64,000 nucleotides of DNA from Halichondria panicea (taxonomy: Eukaryota > Porifera > Demospongiae > Suberitida > Halichondriidae), in NCBI RefSeq assembly GCF_963675165.1, contig NC_087380.1, positions 7,075,017 through 7,139,016 on the forward strand, given 5' to 3'. The notes below the pieces were generated by a model. The model was given only the letters and a program-made list of their open reading frames with translations, made no database searches and was not told the origin of the DNA. This document shows, piece by piece, positions 52,038-64,000 of the stretch. The position numbers were made by a program, and so were the translations under genes. Position 1 is the first letter of the stretch, and the number at the start of each line of letters is the position of its first letter.

Positions 52038-52340
52038 AGGCCATGTCCCGATGGTTTTGTATAATACTCGGATCCCTCAAGCCTCATTACACACCATGCA
52101 CTTGGTGTCGAACACTGGCCCAACGGCAAAGGTCATTTGCATGGATGGCCTACGTATTTTGAAGGTCTTATCTCAAACTTTGTGTCGAGAGCCCTCTACA
52201 GTGTTTATATGATCTAGACTCCCCAGTGACCTGGAGTTTACAGGCTATAGGAGTGTTGGTGGCTTTTTTCGCTCGAAAATTAGTCACTGTGGAAATATGC
52301 AGAGCTGTAGCAGCGCAAGGGTTAGCCACCTTCACTGGCC
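52038..52340 (+). pseudogene. Dispersed GLYAT-like exon 5 fragment
   Basis: Text ggccatgtcccgatggtttt through gacctggagtttacag and gcagagctgtagcagcgcaa matches exon 5 of the array 20 kb away, with small insertions and frame breaks. Its likely 3' end (aagtggtcggctttaggact, 54774-54797) is 2.4 kb further on, so other DNA inserted between the halves. Confidence 0.85.
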
Positions 52341-53689
52341 TCCATAGAAAAGAAGGCCTGCTATCGACTGCTTGCGCATGTGCAAAATTATTGGATATTT
52401 TTCCCCTAAAATTTCCTATAATACTGAATTCATCAGAGAATGCTACAATGTGGCTAGAAACCTTCTATCTACTTCCTTCAATCCACTTCCATTCGTTGTG
52501 ATGTCATTATTTTACTGAGCATATGCTATATATACAGCCCCATTTACACGAGGCCTTTAATCCGGGTTGGAATCCGGATTAAACCTAACTGCGTTCATGT
52601 AAACGGCCCTTATCCGGTGTCACAGGACAGGAGCTTCGGGGGGGTTCCGTCCTTAGGATATTTCCTCCCCCCCGGAATTTCTGTCCTAGGACAAAAGCTC
52701 CTACCCCAGGACAAGAGCTCCCCTATGCTGCGGTACAGGTTTCGAGAGGACTAGCCTAGCTACGAAGTAATAACCATAGGCATGCATAGACATTTATAGC
52801 CTAGCAGCTATAGCTACAAAGTAATAGACTAGACATAGTCATAGTCCTATAAAATAACTTGCAAGTAATACCTATAGGGATTCACATAGTCTCTGACCAG
52901 CCAGGCCTGTTTGTTTTCATGGGGAGACTCCAGGCTTCTTTGCTGGCTATACTGTGAGTCAGTATAATATACATTCGGATGAAACGTCTGGCTTGCGATA
53001 CTTACTATCATACTAGATGCAACAGATGACTCACATTCTTGTATCCATTTTAGTAATTATGCTACTGTCATTTTAGTAAAACTTGCAATATTTTGTGTAA
53101 CTTGGCTGCAACCACAGTAGTAACCACAGAAAGGACATGATTATGAATATAATTAAACCATGCAGTAAGCAGTAACACCAAGTCAAATATCAGTTATGTA
53201 ACAGCAAGCATGCATTGAATGACTTCAGCACAGCCTCAGAAAACAGCTCCATATGCCAATGAAACTCAGTTGAGAAGGGTTATTTAATTGACCTTATACC
53301 CATTATAATTATTTTGCGAGTTTCCGTATAATTATATACAACGCAGGGTGGCAGTGTCAGTGTTGTAGGAGCAACATGCATTACAGCATGCTGAAAATAA
53401 GTTACATGGGTATAATTATGTATATTTATATAATTATAGTGTTATCTCGAAATTAATGAGAACCTTGGACACTTATACAACATTCTCTTCATTGGCATGT
53501 TTGAGCTGTTCTCTGAGGCTGTGCAAAGTCATTATGGTGTACAGTGTACATGCAGTGCAGAAAAACTAGTGCTTGCTGTTAGATGTTTGAACTTTCCATG
53601 CTTAATGGTATTCATAATCATCTATGCGGTTACAACTGTGGTTGCAGCAAAGTTTATCAGCAAGTTTTACTATATTAGTATAGATCTAG

Positions 53690-54415
53690 AAGTACATATA
53701 CAACCAAAAGTGCACAAATCATAAAGCCAGAACAAAACCAATTACCTACTGGTTCTTTGCGGATTTTTGTACAACGATAGTGATTACTACATCTGTCACA
53801 CATAATCATATCCTCAAAGCACTTGATGAGATGTGCTCTCATTTTGGCCTCGTCAAACACTAGAGCACCCACATTATCGTTCATAGCAGGTGATACGCAG
53901 CAGCAATACTGAATAGTCCACAGTTATTTGCACCCTCTTGCTGCTGGAGAGCTGCCAGCGAAATTTTGCTACACCTTCTGCTGATTTCGATTGGAGTGGG
54001 GCAGCTTCAGGCCACTTGGAGAAATAGTCTGAGAGTGTGATTAATGACTTGTTCCCAGAGCTTGTTTCAGGTATATAGGTCCTGTCAATATACTCACTCT
54101 GTACCAAACCTTTGTCACAGGGATGGGATGTTATTCTGCTTTGGGCTTCTGCAGTTGATGATTGGTTCGTTGGCATTTGTCGCAGTGCTTGCAGAGCTGT
54201 ATCACGTCAGCATGTAGGCCTTTCCAGTAGACTCTTGAGCAACCTATATTACATGCATGAAACACGCATAAAATACTTATGAAGAGAGCTGATAATAGAT
54301 AATTATATATACCTTTCCATAGGTCTTGTCTCTCCCAAAATGCATTCCATCCAGTCTATTGTGGCACATCTTCAGTATTCCGTTCTTCTCCTCTTGCTTC
54401 ACCACTCATTCTGTG
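53690..54415 (-). pseudogene. Chimeric relic: Ty3/gypsy-type integrase joined to a Ulp1-like protease tail
   Basis: Minus strand, 5' to 3': integrase zinc-binding region (ILKMCHNRLDGMHFGRDKT, then VYWKGLHADVIQLCKHCDKC after a 74-bp gap with GT...AG ends), start of the integrase core (NKSLITLSDYFSKWPEAAPL), then in another frame a Ulp1-type cysteine-protease end (GANNCGLFSIAAAYHL, DEAKMRAHLIKCFE), and finally Cys pairs (MIMCDRCSNHYRC). There is a stop after KPKAE, a frameshift before the core and a frame change at the junction near 53965. Decayed, not functional. Confidence 0.75.
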
Positions 54416-55420
54416 CATGCCAGCGCTGTCTTTCTCAGGCAGGTACAAACATTGTTGCTTTGTCTTGTACACTTCTCTTATCATTGGTGGAGAGCCCATC
54501 TCTGTACTTCTTCTGGCCAGCATTGCTATAGCAGGAGTCTTGTAGAACAGTATGTCATCATACTCTTGTTGAGTAGCCCGGCATGGCTAGGCTGACAATA
54601 CATTCATTGCGCATGCACACTGGTACGCAGCTTTACCCGGATGATATATCCTGGGGGCGGGGGTTCTGTCCTAGGACCAAACCACCGGGGGGGGGGGGGA
54701 GGCATAGTCCTAAGACCGCAGGCTCCGGGGGAGGAACTGTTGCCCGGAGGTTCTATCCTATGACACCTAATTGGTTAAGTGGTCGGCTTTAGGACTATAA
54801 ACTGGTATATATAATACTGTATTTATTGTGTGTGTAATGTTGTTTGTGTCAATATAGATTTATATGTACACTGTACAAATACAAGTGTATATATGTATTC
54901 ACTTGTTCAAGAAGATTGTTAAGGCAAGTATGTAGGTGCCTTTGCAATTGGTGGTTTGGTATGGTTTTCTCTGCTGCTGGAGGGATGGGTCCGGCTGCAG
55001 CGACTGTTTACAAGAAACTAGCGTCCATGCTGGCCCGCAGAGAAATATGACAAAACATACAGCACACTTCTGAATTGGATGAGATTTCTCCCTCATAAGA
55101 TCAGCGATTATGTGCATCAGAGGGCTCTAGGAAGTCATTTACCACCCCCACGTACACCATGGAAGGCCTTTAATACTGACTGAGACACCGCTGGCACTAT
55201 TGACCTAGCAACCCAAGAAGGCCGGGTGCTGAGTATCGGTCTAGTCTATACATGTGTTTTCACCCTGGAACTTTATATGGTTAACATTGTTTACATGTGT
55301 TTTTATCATTTCACTTCCATAAAAATGTATGGCCTCGATTCCAGGCCACTGTTGAGGTAGACTCGCAAGCCACTCCCTTTTCTCCCGCCCCCGTCCAACG
55401 ATCGGGATTGTACCCCACCT

Positions 55421-55826
55421 CAGAGGAGGAGGTCGGACATCACTTGAACTTTCACTAATTATGACCTTTTAATGACATTCCAGGCCAAATTGCTTTTTGT
55501 TTTTGCTGACTCAGCAGTAGGACATGACTGGATCTAGGCGGATTTAGCTAGTATGGCTATTATGTGCTGATAGGGTTAGGTCCAGTAACCATCATAGACA
55601 CCAAACACAACTAGCTGTCAACAGATTCAGCGACAGAAACCGTGCAGAAGTATTGTCTCATGAATTAGTCGCCCTCTATAACATAGACTCGTGATTAGGC
55701 CGCCCAACTTTTAGAGGGCGGCTAAAATAGAGACTAGCAGAGAAGACACTACTGTTGAGTCAGCAAAAACGAAAAGCTTAAAAGGTCATAATTAGTGAAA
55801 GTTCAAGTGATGTCCGACCTCCTCTG
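55421..55826. mobile_element. 406-bp Mutator-like MITE with 9-bp target duplication
   Basis: Long TIRs begin cagaggagg-ggtcggacat at both ends (the left arm has three extra bases) and extend through gaactttcactaattatgac to tttttgctgactca. Both flanks are accccacct (55412-55420 and 55827-55835). A 9-bp duplication with long TIRs is typical of Mutator-like elements. It lies about 135 bp upstream of the EMC7 start. Confidence 0.9.
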
Positions 55827-55961
55827 ACCCCACCTCTTACTCTTAGTAAAGGCATAGATTGAAGAGTTCTACGTTAAAGGGGAAAACCGTTATAGTTGAG
55901 ACACGCCCTCTTCCTCAGAGGGTCAAAGTTCTTTATTGACTCTCGATCTCATGCATACAAG

Positions 55962-57282
55962 ATGAGGATTTATATTTACAGCTTTGTGTTGGCAGCCCTC
56001 GTCCTTCCAGTGGTCTACTCTATAGACGGGACACCCTCCAGTACCTCCAGTACATATTGTATCGAGGGTAAAGTTACTACAAGTCTACGAAAGGAGGGAG
56101 GGTTGGCAGAAACTCTCATTTCTGTGGATGGTGGTAAATTTCATGGTTTTCTGAACTCTAATGGCAAATTCTCGGTATGTGATGTTCCCCCTGGATCGTA
56201 TCTAGTCGAGGTGGTGTCTCCCAACAATGTATTTGAACCAGCCAGAGTTGATATCAGTGGAAAATCTGGCAAAATTCGAGCCAGAAAAGTGAATGTTCTG
56301 AGGACTAAGAGTGTATCTCATCTTCCCTACCCCCTCGTGTTTAAGACAGAGATGAAAACACAGTTCTTTAAGAAGCGGGAGCCTTGGAGTGTCCTTAGTG
56401 CCCTCAAGAATCCCATGGTAACGTGTATATGATTTCTTAATCATTAAAATAATTACAAAATTGTATCGGTTACTCTCTTAGCTGTATAGAGGTTGTTTCA
56501 TGTTACAACTTATGGCTAAAACACGTATTGTTCTAACTTGTTGTCTATTGTGTGTATGTACTGTGTTAACATGTTGCTATGCGTACCTACGTGTGCAGGT
56601 GCTATTGATGGTGGCTCCTGTACTGTTGATGTTGGTACTGCCTCGACTCATGAAGTCCATGGGCCCTGAGCAACAGAAGGTGTGTGTCATTACAGCAGGG
56701 GAGAAAGGGGGTATCCCTGTATGACACCATGGTGTGTGTCATTACAGCAGGGGAGAAAGGGGGGATACCCCTGTGTGACATCCTGGTGTGTGTTATTACA
56801 GCAGGGGAGAAAGGGGGATATCCCTGTATGACACCATGGCCGGACCTTGTGCCAGTAGTGTACCAGGGACCATGTACCAGTAGTGTAGAGAGAAAATGTT
56901 AGAGAGGAAATTAATGTTGGGAAGATATTATTGTGGGATTGCTAACTAAATAGTCGGTGTTGTACAATACTTGGTGTTGAAATTGAATCCCCGCAGTTAA
57001 TCACTTATTCACTCATTGTTACCAACTACATAACTATAATTAGTATTATTGTTTGCGTTCGAAAATATGTATACCTTGGACACATGTTGTTTATTCAGAG
57101 GACTTGTCCAAATGTAATGACCCTCTCTGTTGCTATAGGAGATGCAAGAGATGCAATCCTCGCTGCAACCAGGATCAAGCATGCCCAGTATTGAAGACAT
57201 GTTTACGAATTTCTTCGGAGGTGGTCAAAGTCCTCAAGCGGCCAAGAAGAAAGTAGTAGCTAAAAAGACCAAACAACACTAG
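55962..57282 (+). CDS. EMC7: ER membrane protein complex subunit 7
   Basis: Single-pass subunit of the EMC insertase, which places transmembrane segments in the ER membrane. Exons 55962-56417, 56599-56679 and 57139-57282 sum to 681 nt (226 residues; human about 242). The ATG at 55962 puts a signal peptide (YIYSFVLAALVLPVVYS) at the N-terminus; an in-frame ATG at 55896 adds 22 residues and is less likely. The luminal carbohydrate-binding-like beta domain has CIEGKV, TLISVDGGKFHGFLNSNG, FSVCDVPPGSYLVEV and LPYPLVFK. The membrane helix VLLMVAPVLLMLVLPRLMK is in exon 2. The cytosolic tail contains PSIEDMFTNFFGG and a Lys-rich end. Confidence 0.93.
56680..56840. repeat. About 52-bp tandem repeat, three copies, in EMC7 intron 2
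   Basis: Starts immediately at the exon 2 donor: each unit begins gtgtgtgt(c/t)attacagcag, includes gagaaaggggg, and ends with gacaccatgg-like text. Each unit carries its own donor-like gtgtgtgt and acceptor-like ttacag. Confidence 0.92.
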
Positions 57283-57702
57283 TTTTGTTGAGCAAATAAT
57301 AATTATTCATTTATGTTTAATTGCTACTGGAGCCATTGTATACAGATATCTTGACAAACAAAACATGGAGCAACATAGATGGTCCCCCCTCATTATAAAA
57401 GAAGGGTGGGGCTGGTCTGCAGCTATCTATAGCTAGCTGGTATCATATCATTGTGGTTCAACCAGAGAAGCTGCAAGAGGGCCACCATATAGAGGATAGA
57501 GGTCTCTAGCTCTTACTTCTTGAGCAGGAAGCTTTTAGACTACATGTCCTACTGAGTACTAGGCACTAGCATGCAGTCTGGCTAGTCGACCTCCAGTCGG
57601 GGTAAGGTTTTATTAAATTTTAAGGCTACCGCGGAGGATTGTTTAATCTGCTCTGAAGCTTCCTCCATGATCCAGTACTAGACTAGACTCTAAGCTGAAG
57701 TC
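57283..57702. other. Spacer between EMC7 and CADPS
   Basis: Contains the EMC7 3' UTR and the putative CADPS promoter. No TATA box or repeat family recognised. Confidence 0.5.
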
Positions 57703-60700
57703 ATGATTAGTGACCGGGAGAGCAGCTCTGATGAGAGTGATGTAGGAGGGAGGCTGGGCTCCATTACTGCTCCTAGGTGAGCTCACTGTAGTGTGTGTAG
57801 TGTGTGTGTGTGTGGAGGCTAGACTCCATTGCTTGAGTGTATGTGTGTGTGTGGGGGGGGTTGTGATGAGTCATAAAGTGTCATATATCAGCACGCACAC
57901 CCAGCTAGCTAGCCGTGCAAGAGCTGTAGGCATCATGTACTGGTACTGGCTAGTCTAGTCAGAGATTTTTCAGAAAGCCACAAACTTCTCGTTGACTGTT
58001 AACAGTATTCATTCTTCTAGCTTAGCGCTAATGAGTAACAATAACAGGTTCCCGTGTGTTAGCCTTCATTTGACAACCTGAAAGCAAACTGATGATTTGC
58101 ACACATTCAGTCACCGTGTATAAAATGACCTGTGCACTCGATATCTGAGTTGGTGCATTTAATAAGGACTAGTCATGAATATTGGAAGGAAGGAAGGAAG
58201 AATATAATATGCAGGGTGTGAAGTCAACTGTATAATTGTTGTATTTATTTTAAGTACCATGCTATCTACTATTGCAATTGAGAGTCAGAGTTGAGTTGGT
58301 GTTCTTTTGTGACACTGTATGATCGTGGTGATGTTGGCCTCAGGAAGCTAGTTGTTTTGTGTGGTAGTGTACACAGTGTCTGTAATGTGGGGGGGATGTA
58401 AGGGAGTAATTGGAGGTACCTCAAAGTCACAAGTTTGGACACAGTGTTACAGTAATAGTTGCAAGCCTTTAAACAAACTATTGTAACCTACTGTACTGTA
58501 CTGTACGCCTGGGGCCAGCCCTACTCGGTATGTATGCAAGAATTAACATGTCCTGTCACTGAATAAGCGTAGAGGTGTACTTCCTTTCATGCTACCAAGT
58601 CTGCAAAAAATTGTAGACTGTCTACACTTCAACCATTCTTATACCTCCAGCACAGTTATGCTCTATTGTGCAAGCAAGCATCTTTGTAAATAGCTGTTTT
58701 GTGTGGAACTACCTACCTACCTAGTTCTGTCGTTTATTGTAGTTCTCTTAGCAGCTTCAAAATAGGGCTCAGATCACATCTTGTGACTTGATTTATGCTC
58801 TGTGTAATATTATTTATAATAATTTAATAAATAATTTAATAAATATTGTTTATTGTTATCCAGGAGCAGTGCTGCCCAGCAGAGGGCAAAATTCAAGGCA
58901 GGTCGCGATGTCCCCAGTGTGAACGTAGAGACGGTGGACTTTGACCCTATGACCTCCATTTCTTCGTTGAGAAGTGGGCGGGCTCCTTCCAGGGTAAGTA
59001 ATTACATAGACTTCTAAGAGCTCCTGCTATTATTTCTTGTCAAAGACATTTTTCATTTTTGACAATTATATTCATATTATCCTGTACATGCATGAATAGC
59101 CTCAACTCTGCAAAACTATTTTACACACGACCCCCCTCCCCTGCAGTCCCCTAGCCCCGCCCCCCTGGACAGAGAAAGCTCCGGATCTATTGCTAGTCTA
59201 GACTCTGAGTTTGTGATTGTCGGTAATACTAGACGTGCCTCGTCAACCATTGCAAAATGGCGTCCGTTGGATCAAGGTTCTAGTATTGATGAAGAAATAG
59301 AGGAAGGAGCAGTAGCCGACTCACTCATGAAGTCCGATAACTTTGAGCGTTCTCAGATCTATCTTCTGCTAGCTCGATGTATCTCTTACCCCTTCACAGC
59401 AAGGTGAGTGAGATATAACCCCAGCCCCCGTAGTCCATAAAGTATCTCTGTGCTCTGTGCAATATTGTTAGTATAGTCTTAGGATCTCAATGTACAGTGA
59501 AGAAGGCAGGTTGATAATTAAACCACGTGTATGTTATTGTATGCCAAAGAACATGATATCTGCAAAACTTACCCACCCAACAGTTAAAATTTAGTATTAT
59601 AAAAACTGTACAGTTAACGTTTAGCCAATAGAGGGGAGAGGAGTGCACCCACTCTGTACACAAGTCTAAGCGCTTTATATTAGCATAGCATGGTAAAATC
59701 TTAAACCTCTAGCAAACCTCAAAGTTACGTATATTAATTGTACGTACATATTTACTTAGTGTTTCATGACAGATGTCGTATTGTTTGTTTAACCTCAGAT
59801 ACCAGTTGGAAAACTCTCCTCCCAAACAAAAACTAACAGAAGAGAAGCTAGGTATGATCGTACGTACCCTCAAGTCTGTGAGTGCTGGGGAGAAGGTTCG
59901 TTCCCAAGACAACGCACTTACGGCCTTGGAGCAACGACTGTGCAAGCAGGAGCAGTTTGTGCTGTGTGTGCAGTGGTATGCGGAGGTGGTCCTGAGTAGG
60001 AATGATGTCGTGAACGTGTGCACACAAGGTAGCTTCTCTGCCAAAGAACTCGTCTATATATTCAAGGTGAGGATGGGTGGGTAGCTGTGAGTGAGATACC
60101 TGCACTTAGTTTAGTCATTCTAGGGAGCAGCTTTTTCTTACGAGCTAGGAGAGGAAGTTTGTCATTACGTAGATTTTATAGCCTCATAATTGAAGACTCC
60201 ACTGACTTCATATCATCTACTAAAATTCATATCTGTATTTGTTTCCAGTGTTATCTTGTATACTGTACTGTACAGGTAATACTTGTACATGTAGCTAGCT
60301 ATTCTGAAAGTCAATATGCTGCAGATGTGATTGCATGTTCAAACAATAACAATCAACTCCACGTTTGTTTTCATGAACATCCGAACAATCCATACTATTT
60401 TAGAATCGGTTGTGAGCCTTGATTATTACGTCTGTAAAATTATGTAAGTGCACCCAACCCCCACACATTAACATCCCAAAACAATTCTTTTGGAATAGTT
60501 TAAATTACAGCTATGAATTATATAATAATTATATAATGATACAGGGTGTACTGTTATCATAACTAACATGTACAGTTGTACAATGTACATGTACTTACAC
60601 ACCCCTCACCCCTCCACACACCCACACACACACACACACACAGGTGAGAGCCTTGAAGCATCTCACGTACTCCTCCCCCACACGAACTCTGAACCCCGAG

Positions 60701-63700
60701 GACCTCCAGCTCTGGGTGAACACGTTCCGGAAACTGGTTGAGCGAGTTAGTCGAGCATTCTCTGACCACACCCCCTTGAACTCTGAACCCAACCCAGGAG
60801 GTAAGTCTGCACGCTACGTTAGTGTAGAGCCACCTCTCTCCCGTGTTTCCATTAATATTTCAGTAATTTATTTTGGGTGGCCGTAACTTGAGCTCTATAG
60901 TACTAGAAATAATTACATGCGAGAATACGTTTTGATCACCGAAAACGTTATGCAATTGATGAGACGCCGCGGTTTCAATGAGGATTTTACAGGCCTCGTA
61001 ATAAAGGCCAATAACTTATTGTGCGATACAAATTTATGTGATATGATAGGCACTCGCATCGTTTGTATCACGTACATTTCTAGCAGTACCTGCGTAACTG
61101 TTGTGACTGTCCTGACAACAGCTATAATATAGTGTGCTCTGTGTTGTAGACGCAGGAGCGCCCAATGCTGACAAACTGTACAAGCTCTTCCAGAAGATTC
61201 TCAAGCTGAGGAATATTGAGCACCAGATCCTCTACAAGGAGTGCCAGGTGGGACCTTACAGCAGCTGCATGTACGCCCCGAGGGCAAGAGCTGTATTAGC
61301 TGTACAGCCCTCGCGCATGTGGTAATAACTTACACTTACTATAAGTAGTGCTTCAGTTCGTATCAAAGCACTCGTGCACGGCGTGTATGTGGCCATATTT
61401 TACTGTAGTTCGTGGTTGTGTATCTCCACATGCATGCATGCACGGCTCATCCCCTACTCGCACACTTGTAGCTTGGCAACCCGGAGGAGCAGGAGGCAGT
61501 GGTGAGGAGAGAGCTGCAAGACAGGAAGAAACAAATGGAAACAGGAGTAAGTCAGCATATATGGCACACCCTCGGCGCCAGAGGTGTACCCTAAAGCTGT
61601 GTGTGTGTGCATGTGCGTTCGTGTGTGTGTGTGTGTCTATGTCTGTGTACTCCAGCTTTAACTTGCTCAACGGTTGCAAATCAAGAGTTACACTAAGAGT
61701 TTTAGGAATGCATGTACTCCTGGTACAATTAATTTGTGGATTTTAGGCTGTCTGCGTCCCCTTGGAGTATGTAGTGCAGAGCATTCGTTATCTAGTACAC
61801 GACTTGTATAATTATATGACCATCCTCGGCTATTATGTCACATGACTGCCCTATTAAGTCACATGACCTGATTGCCACACCCCCACCCAGGTAGCGAGGG
61901 CCAGAGAATTAAAGTTCGGTAGTCACAAGGTGGAGGAGATATTTCGTGAAGAGCAACTCAAAACGCTCAAAGTGCTCAACAGTAATCTGGACCAGCTGTC
62001 GTTGTCAGGGCCCACTGCACACAGCCCGGCAACACAGCGTAAAATTAAACAGTAAGAGGAGGTGGTGTATTAGCCATGGCTGGGGATTAGAGTTTTTTTA
62101 TATAGGGCAAGCCAACAGTAAATGTTGTAAAGAGTTGGCCTGCTAACACAGGTCCAAGCACATGCTATATGGAGACATTAATAATCAATGGTTCGGGGAC
62201 TCTTTCAGCTGCCATAACTTGAATTCCGTTGATCCAATTTCAACGATTTTATGATTTTATGAACGCTTAGAAGGAGACCTTTCAAATGGTGTCATCAAAG
62301 TTCATATTCGAGAGATAAAAAAAATTTGCCAATTTGGCCATACCAATAGCCCATGGTCCAAGGCCGAAAAAGGACAAATTATGGCCCCAACAACATTTTG
62401 GATTGAAATACATCATTTGAAAGATCTTTTTCTAAGCTTTCAGAAAATCATAACATTTCATTGGATTAAAGTTTTGGCTGTTGAAAAATGTTCAACTAAA
62501 CCTGCCTCCGTTAAGTAAATTAGTTGGCTATTGTAGACTGGCTTTACAAGTATGTACAAAATGTAAACTATGTACATGTGCTACATTATTTATGTTCCTC
62601 AATAATTACATATTGTACTGTATTGTATTCCTCGTATGTCATGTGACTACTTGTACTGGTCATGTGATATTAGACGCAGTGCTGTACTGACTGAGAGTGG
62701 AAGCACCACCGTCGCCAAGCAAGATCTCCAGTTCAAACTCAAGGTTACCGTGACATTACATGACCTGACAGCCATTCCGTCCAATGAGAATAGACCTCTC
62801 TTCTGTGTATTCGAGGTGTGTGTGCATTTCTATAATAATTATGGTGTGCTTAGATTAGTGATTTCTTTCGGGCCCAAATTGGCCATTTTTTTTAATAGTG
62901 TGTTCTATAATTATCAGTGGATGTTTTCTACTGTTTTCTGAGCTAATGTAACTTTGATGGTCCAATTTCAAAATTGGTACTGTCTCTTTGATAGTGCTAT
63001 GCCCTTGTAAGCAACATAGAGTAAACAGTTGAATAATCAACAATAAAGTTGTATGTCAGCACAGCCTTCAACAGCTGTCACAGTTCACGTTATCAAGGTT
63101 GCTATGGTACCCCCCCCCCCCCCCGTATACAGGTGGATGGGAGCGGGGAACAACTTAAGACCATCGAGGCCCCACCAGTTAACAACAGTGTCAGGTCAGT
63201 GCAACCTACCTATGTCTAGTAAATCTAGTTTGGGCTGATTTCAGAGATTGTTGTTAAAATCGAATGTTGCTACAGTACCTTAGACCAGCAGTGCTGTATA
63301 ATAAAAATGTGGTCGTGCCATGGGGTCCATTAAAACCTGCATGGCTGTATTATAGAGGGTGGCCTGCTTATAGGGTGATCACAATAGATGAGTTACACTG
63401 TATGCCAGCTGTAGCAACCGTTCCTTAACTGACAACTCTCTATCCATCAGTTTCATGGAGGCTGGAGAATTCTGGACCTCTTCCCCTGTCCCCCAGATAA
63501 AGCTCACCGTCATGGCCGCCACAAAGGGGCTCATCTCAAACAAGACCACCCTCTCAAAGGTTCGGGAGGTCGTAACAACAAGATACGTATCCATGTGCAA
63601 TCAGGGTTATATAGTTTTATATCTATATATTGATCCAGTAGGGGAGGGGGGGAGCTTCTCCCCTGAAAACACTTCAGTCTCCCTCCAAACAGTCTAACCC

Positions 63701-64000
63701 TAACCCCCCCCCCCCTACACTAGTCTGCAAATTCTTAAAAAGTAGAGAGAATCTACCATCTATGGGCAATATAATGAATATTTCAGGTACAATTATTGTT
63801 AAGTATATACAGTACATTTGGTCGTATCGTGGTTTTTGATCTTATAGAATACGTATTGATTTCACCCTCGTCCCCTTAGAAAACTCACGTGGGCATGCCC
63901 AGCTCTGGTGATGTGTACACGACACTGGATATGACAAAGAACGACAAGAGTTCAGAGTCTTCGATTGGCAAGCTCAAGTTATCCACTATTGTCGAGCGCC
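57703..64000 (+). CDS. CADPS: Calcium-dependent activator protein for secretion (CAPS/CADPS), 5' part
   Basis: Homologue of CAPS, the factor that primes dense-core vesicles for Ca2+-triggered fusion. Exons 57703-57776, 58864-58993, 59147-59403, 59799-60066, 60644-60800, 61150-61247, 61472-61546, 61891-62051, 62674-62815, 63133-63194, 63451-63559 and 63880 to the window end. All phases join, giving about 551 residues. After an acidic, Ser-rich start (SDRESSSDESD) comes the conserved CAPS N-terminal region: YLLLARCISYPFTAR, KLYKLFQKILKLRNIEHQIL, GNPEEQEAVVRREL and FGSHKVEEIFREEQLK. A C2-like domain starts near DLQFKLKVTVTLHDL and continues to the right edge. PH and MUN domains are expected beyond the window. 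The first exon is short and its start less certain. Confidence 0.88.
60617..60643. repeat. (CA)n run forming the acceptor tract of CADPS exon 5
   Basis: CCACACAC... ends directly in CACAG at the exon border (60644). This is the third intron in the window in which a CA microsatellite is, or lies very near, the splice acceptor tract. Confidence 0.85.
62186..62518. mobile_element. Imperfect foldback element in CADPS intron 8
   Basis: The left end ggttcggggactctttcagc and right end gaaaaatgttcaactaaacc are imperfect inverted copies (ttcagctgccataacttgaa against ttcaacagccaaaactttaa). The two ends recur fused at about 20165-20250 in ABCG copy 2 intron 13. Non-coding. Confidence 0.65.

Noticed and set aside
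53675-53884. A second TRAF RING exon (Cys-x2-Cys near MIMCDRCSNHYRC)
   Set aside because: The flanking text NNCGLFSIAA and KMRAHLIKCFE identifies it as the tail of a Ulp1-type protease relic from a mobile element.
54583-54792. 69-codon plus ORF
   Set aside because: Made of G-rich simple sequence and a GLYAT scrap.

Overview
Animal nuclear DNA, most likely from a sponge (a demosponge such as Amphimedon queenslandica; this is inference). The window has AT-rich spacers, many short GT-AG introns, very compact spacing of conserved genes and many short terminal-inverted-repeat (TIR) elements with TA target sites. It also encodes metazoan-type proteins: a BMP-type SMAD, CAPS/CADPS, TRAF-like MATH/RING proteins and HDAC3. 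All gene models were hand-spliced from the sequence. In nearly every case the exon phases add up exactly, which is the main internal check.

Layout. 0-9 kb is dense and conserved: HDAC3 (minus, 3' end beyond the left edge) head-to-head with intronless POLE2, then an intronless NAAA/acid-ceramidase-like hydrolase starting 75 bp after the POLE2 stop, then a four-exon SMAD1/5-like gene. 9-21 kb holds two ABCG2-like half-transporters arranged head-to-head about 290 bp apart, with nearly identical exon lengths. 22-36 kb is a young tandem array of a five-exon family that I read as glycine N-acyltransferase (GLYAT)-like. It has two intact copies, one copy with a stop, one orphan but intact last exon, and several fragments. 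A broken copy of the 3' end of the neighbouring ABCG gene was carried along in a segmental duplication.

36-55 kb is gene-poor and rich in mobile elements. It holds TRAF-like MATH exons on both strands, a RING-like exon, a repetitive coiled-coil ORF, a non-LTR reverse-transcriptase tail, a Ty3/gypsy integrase fused to a Ulp1-protease relic, and at least a dozen TIR elements, several with clear target-site duplications (TA, TATA, 7, 9 and 12 bp). 56-64 kb contains EMC7 and the first twelve exons of a CAPS/CADPS homologue that runs off the right edge.

Functional themes: chromatin and replication genes share a promoter region at the left. The ABCG pair beside the mitochondrial-type GLYAT array may form a conjugation-and-export detoxification neighbourhood (inference). 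The SMAD has an unusual C-terminus in place of SSxS. The most novel mobile-element evidence is a TIR family with a 7-bp target duplication, shown by a filled site and an empty paralogous site within this window.
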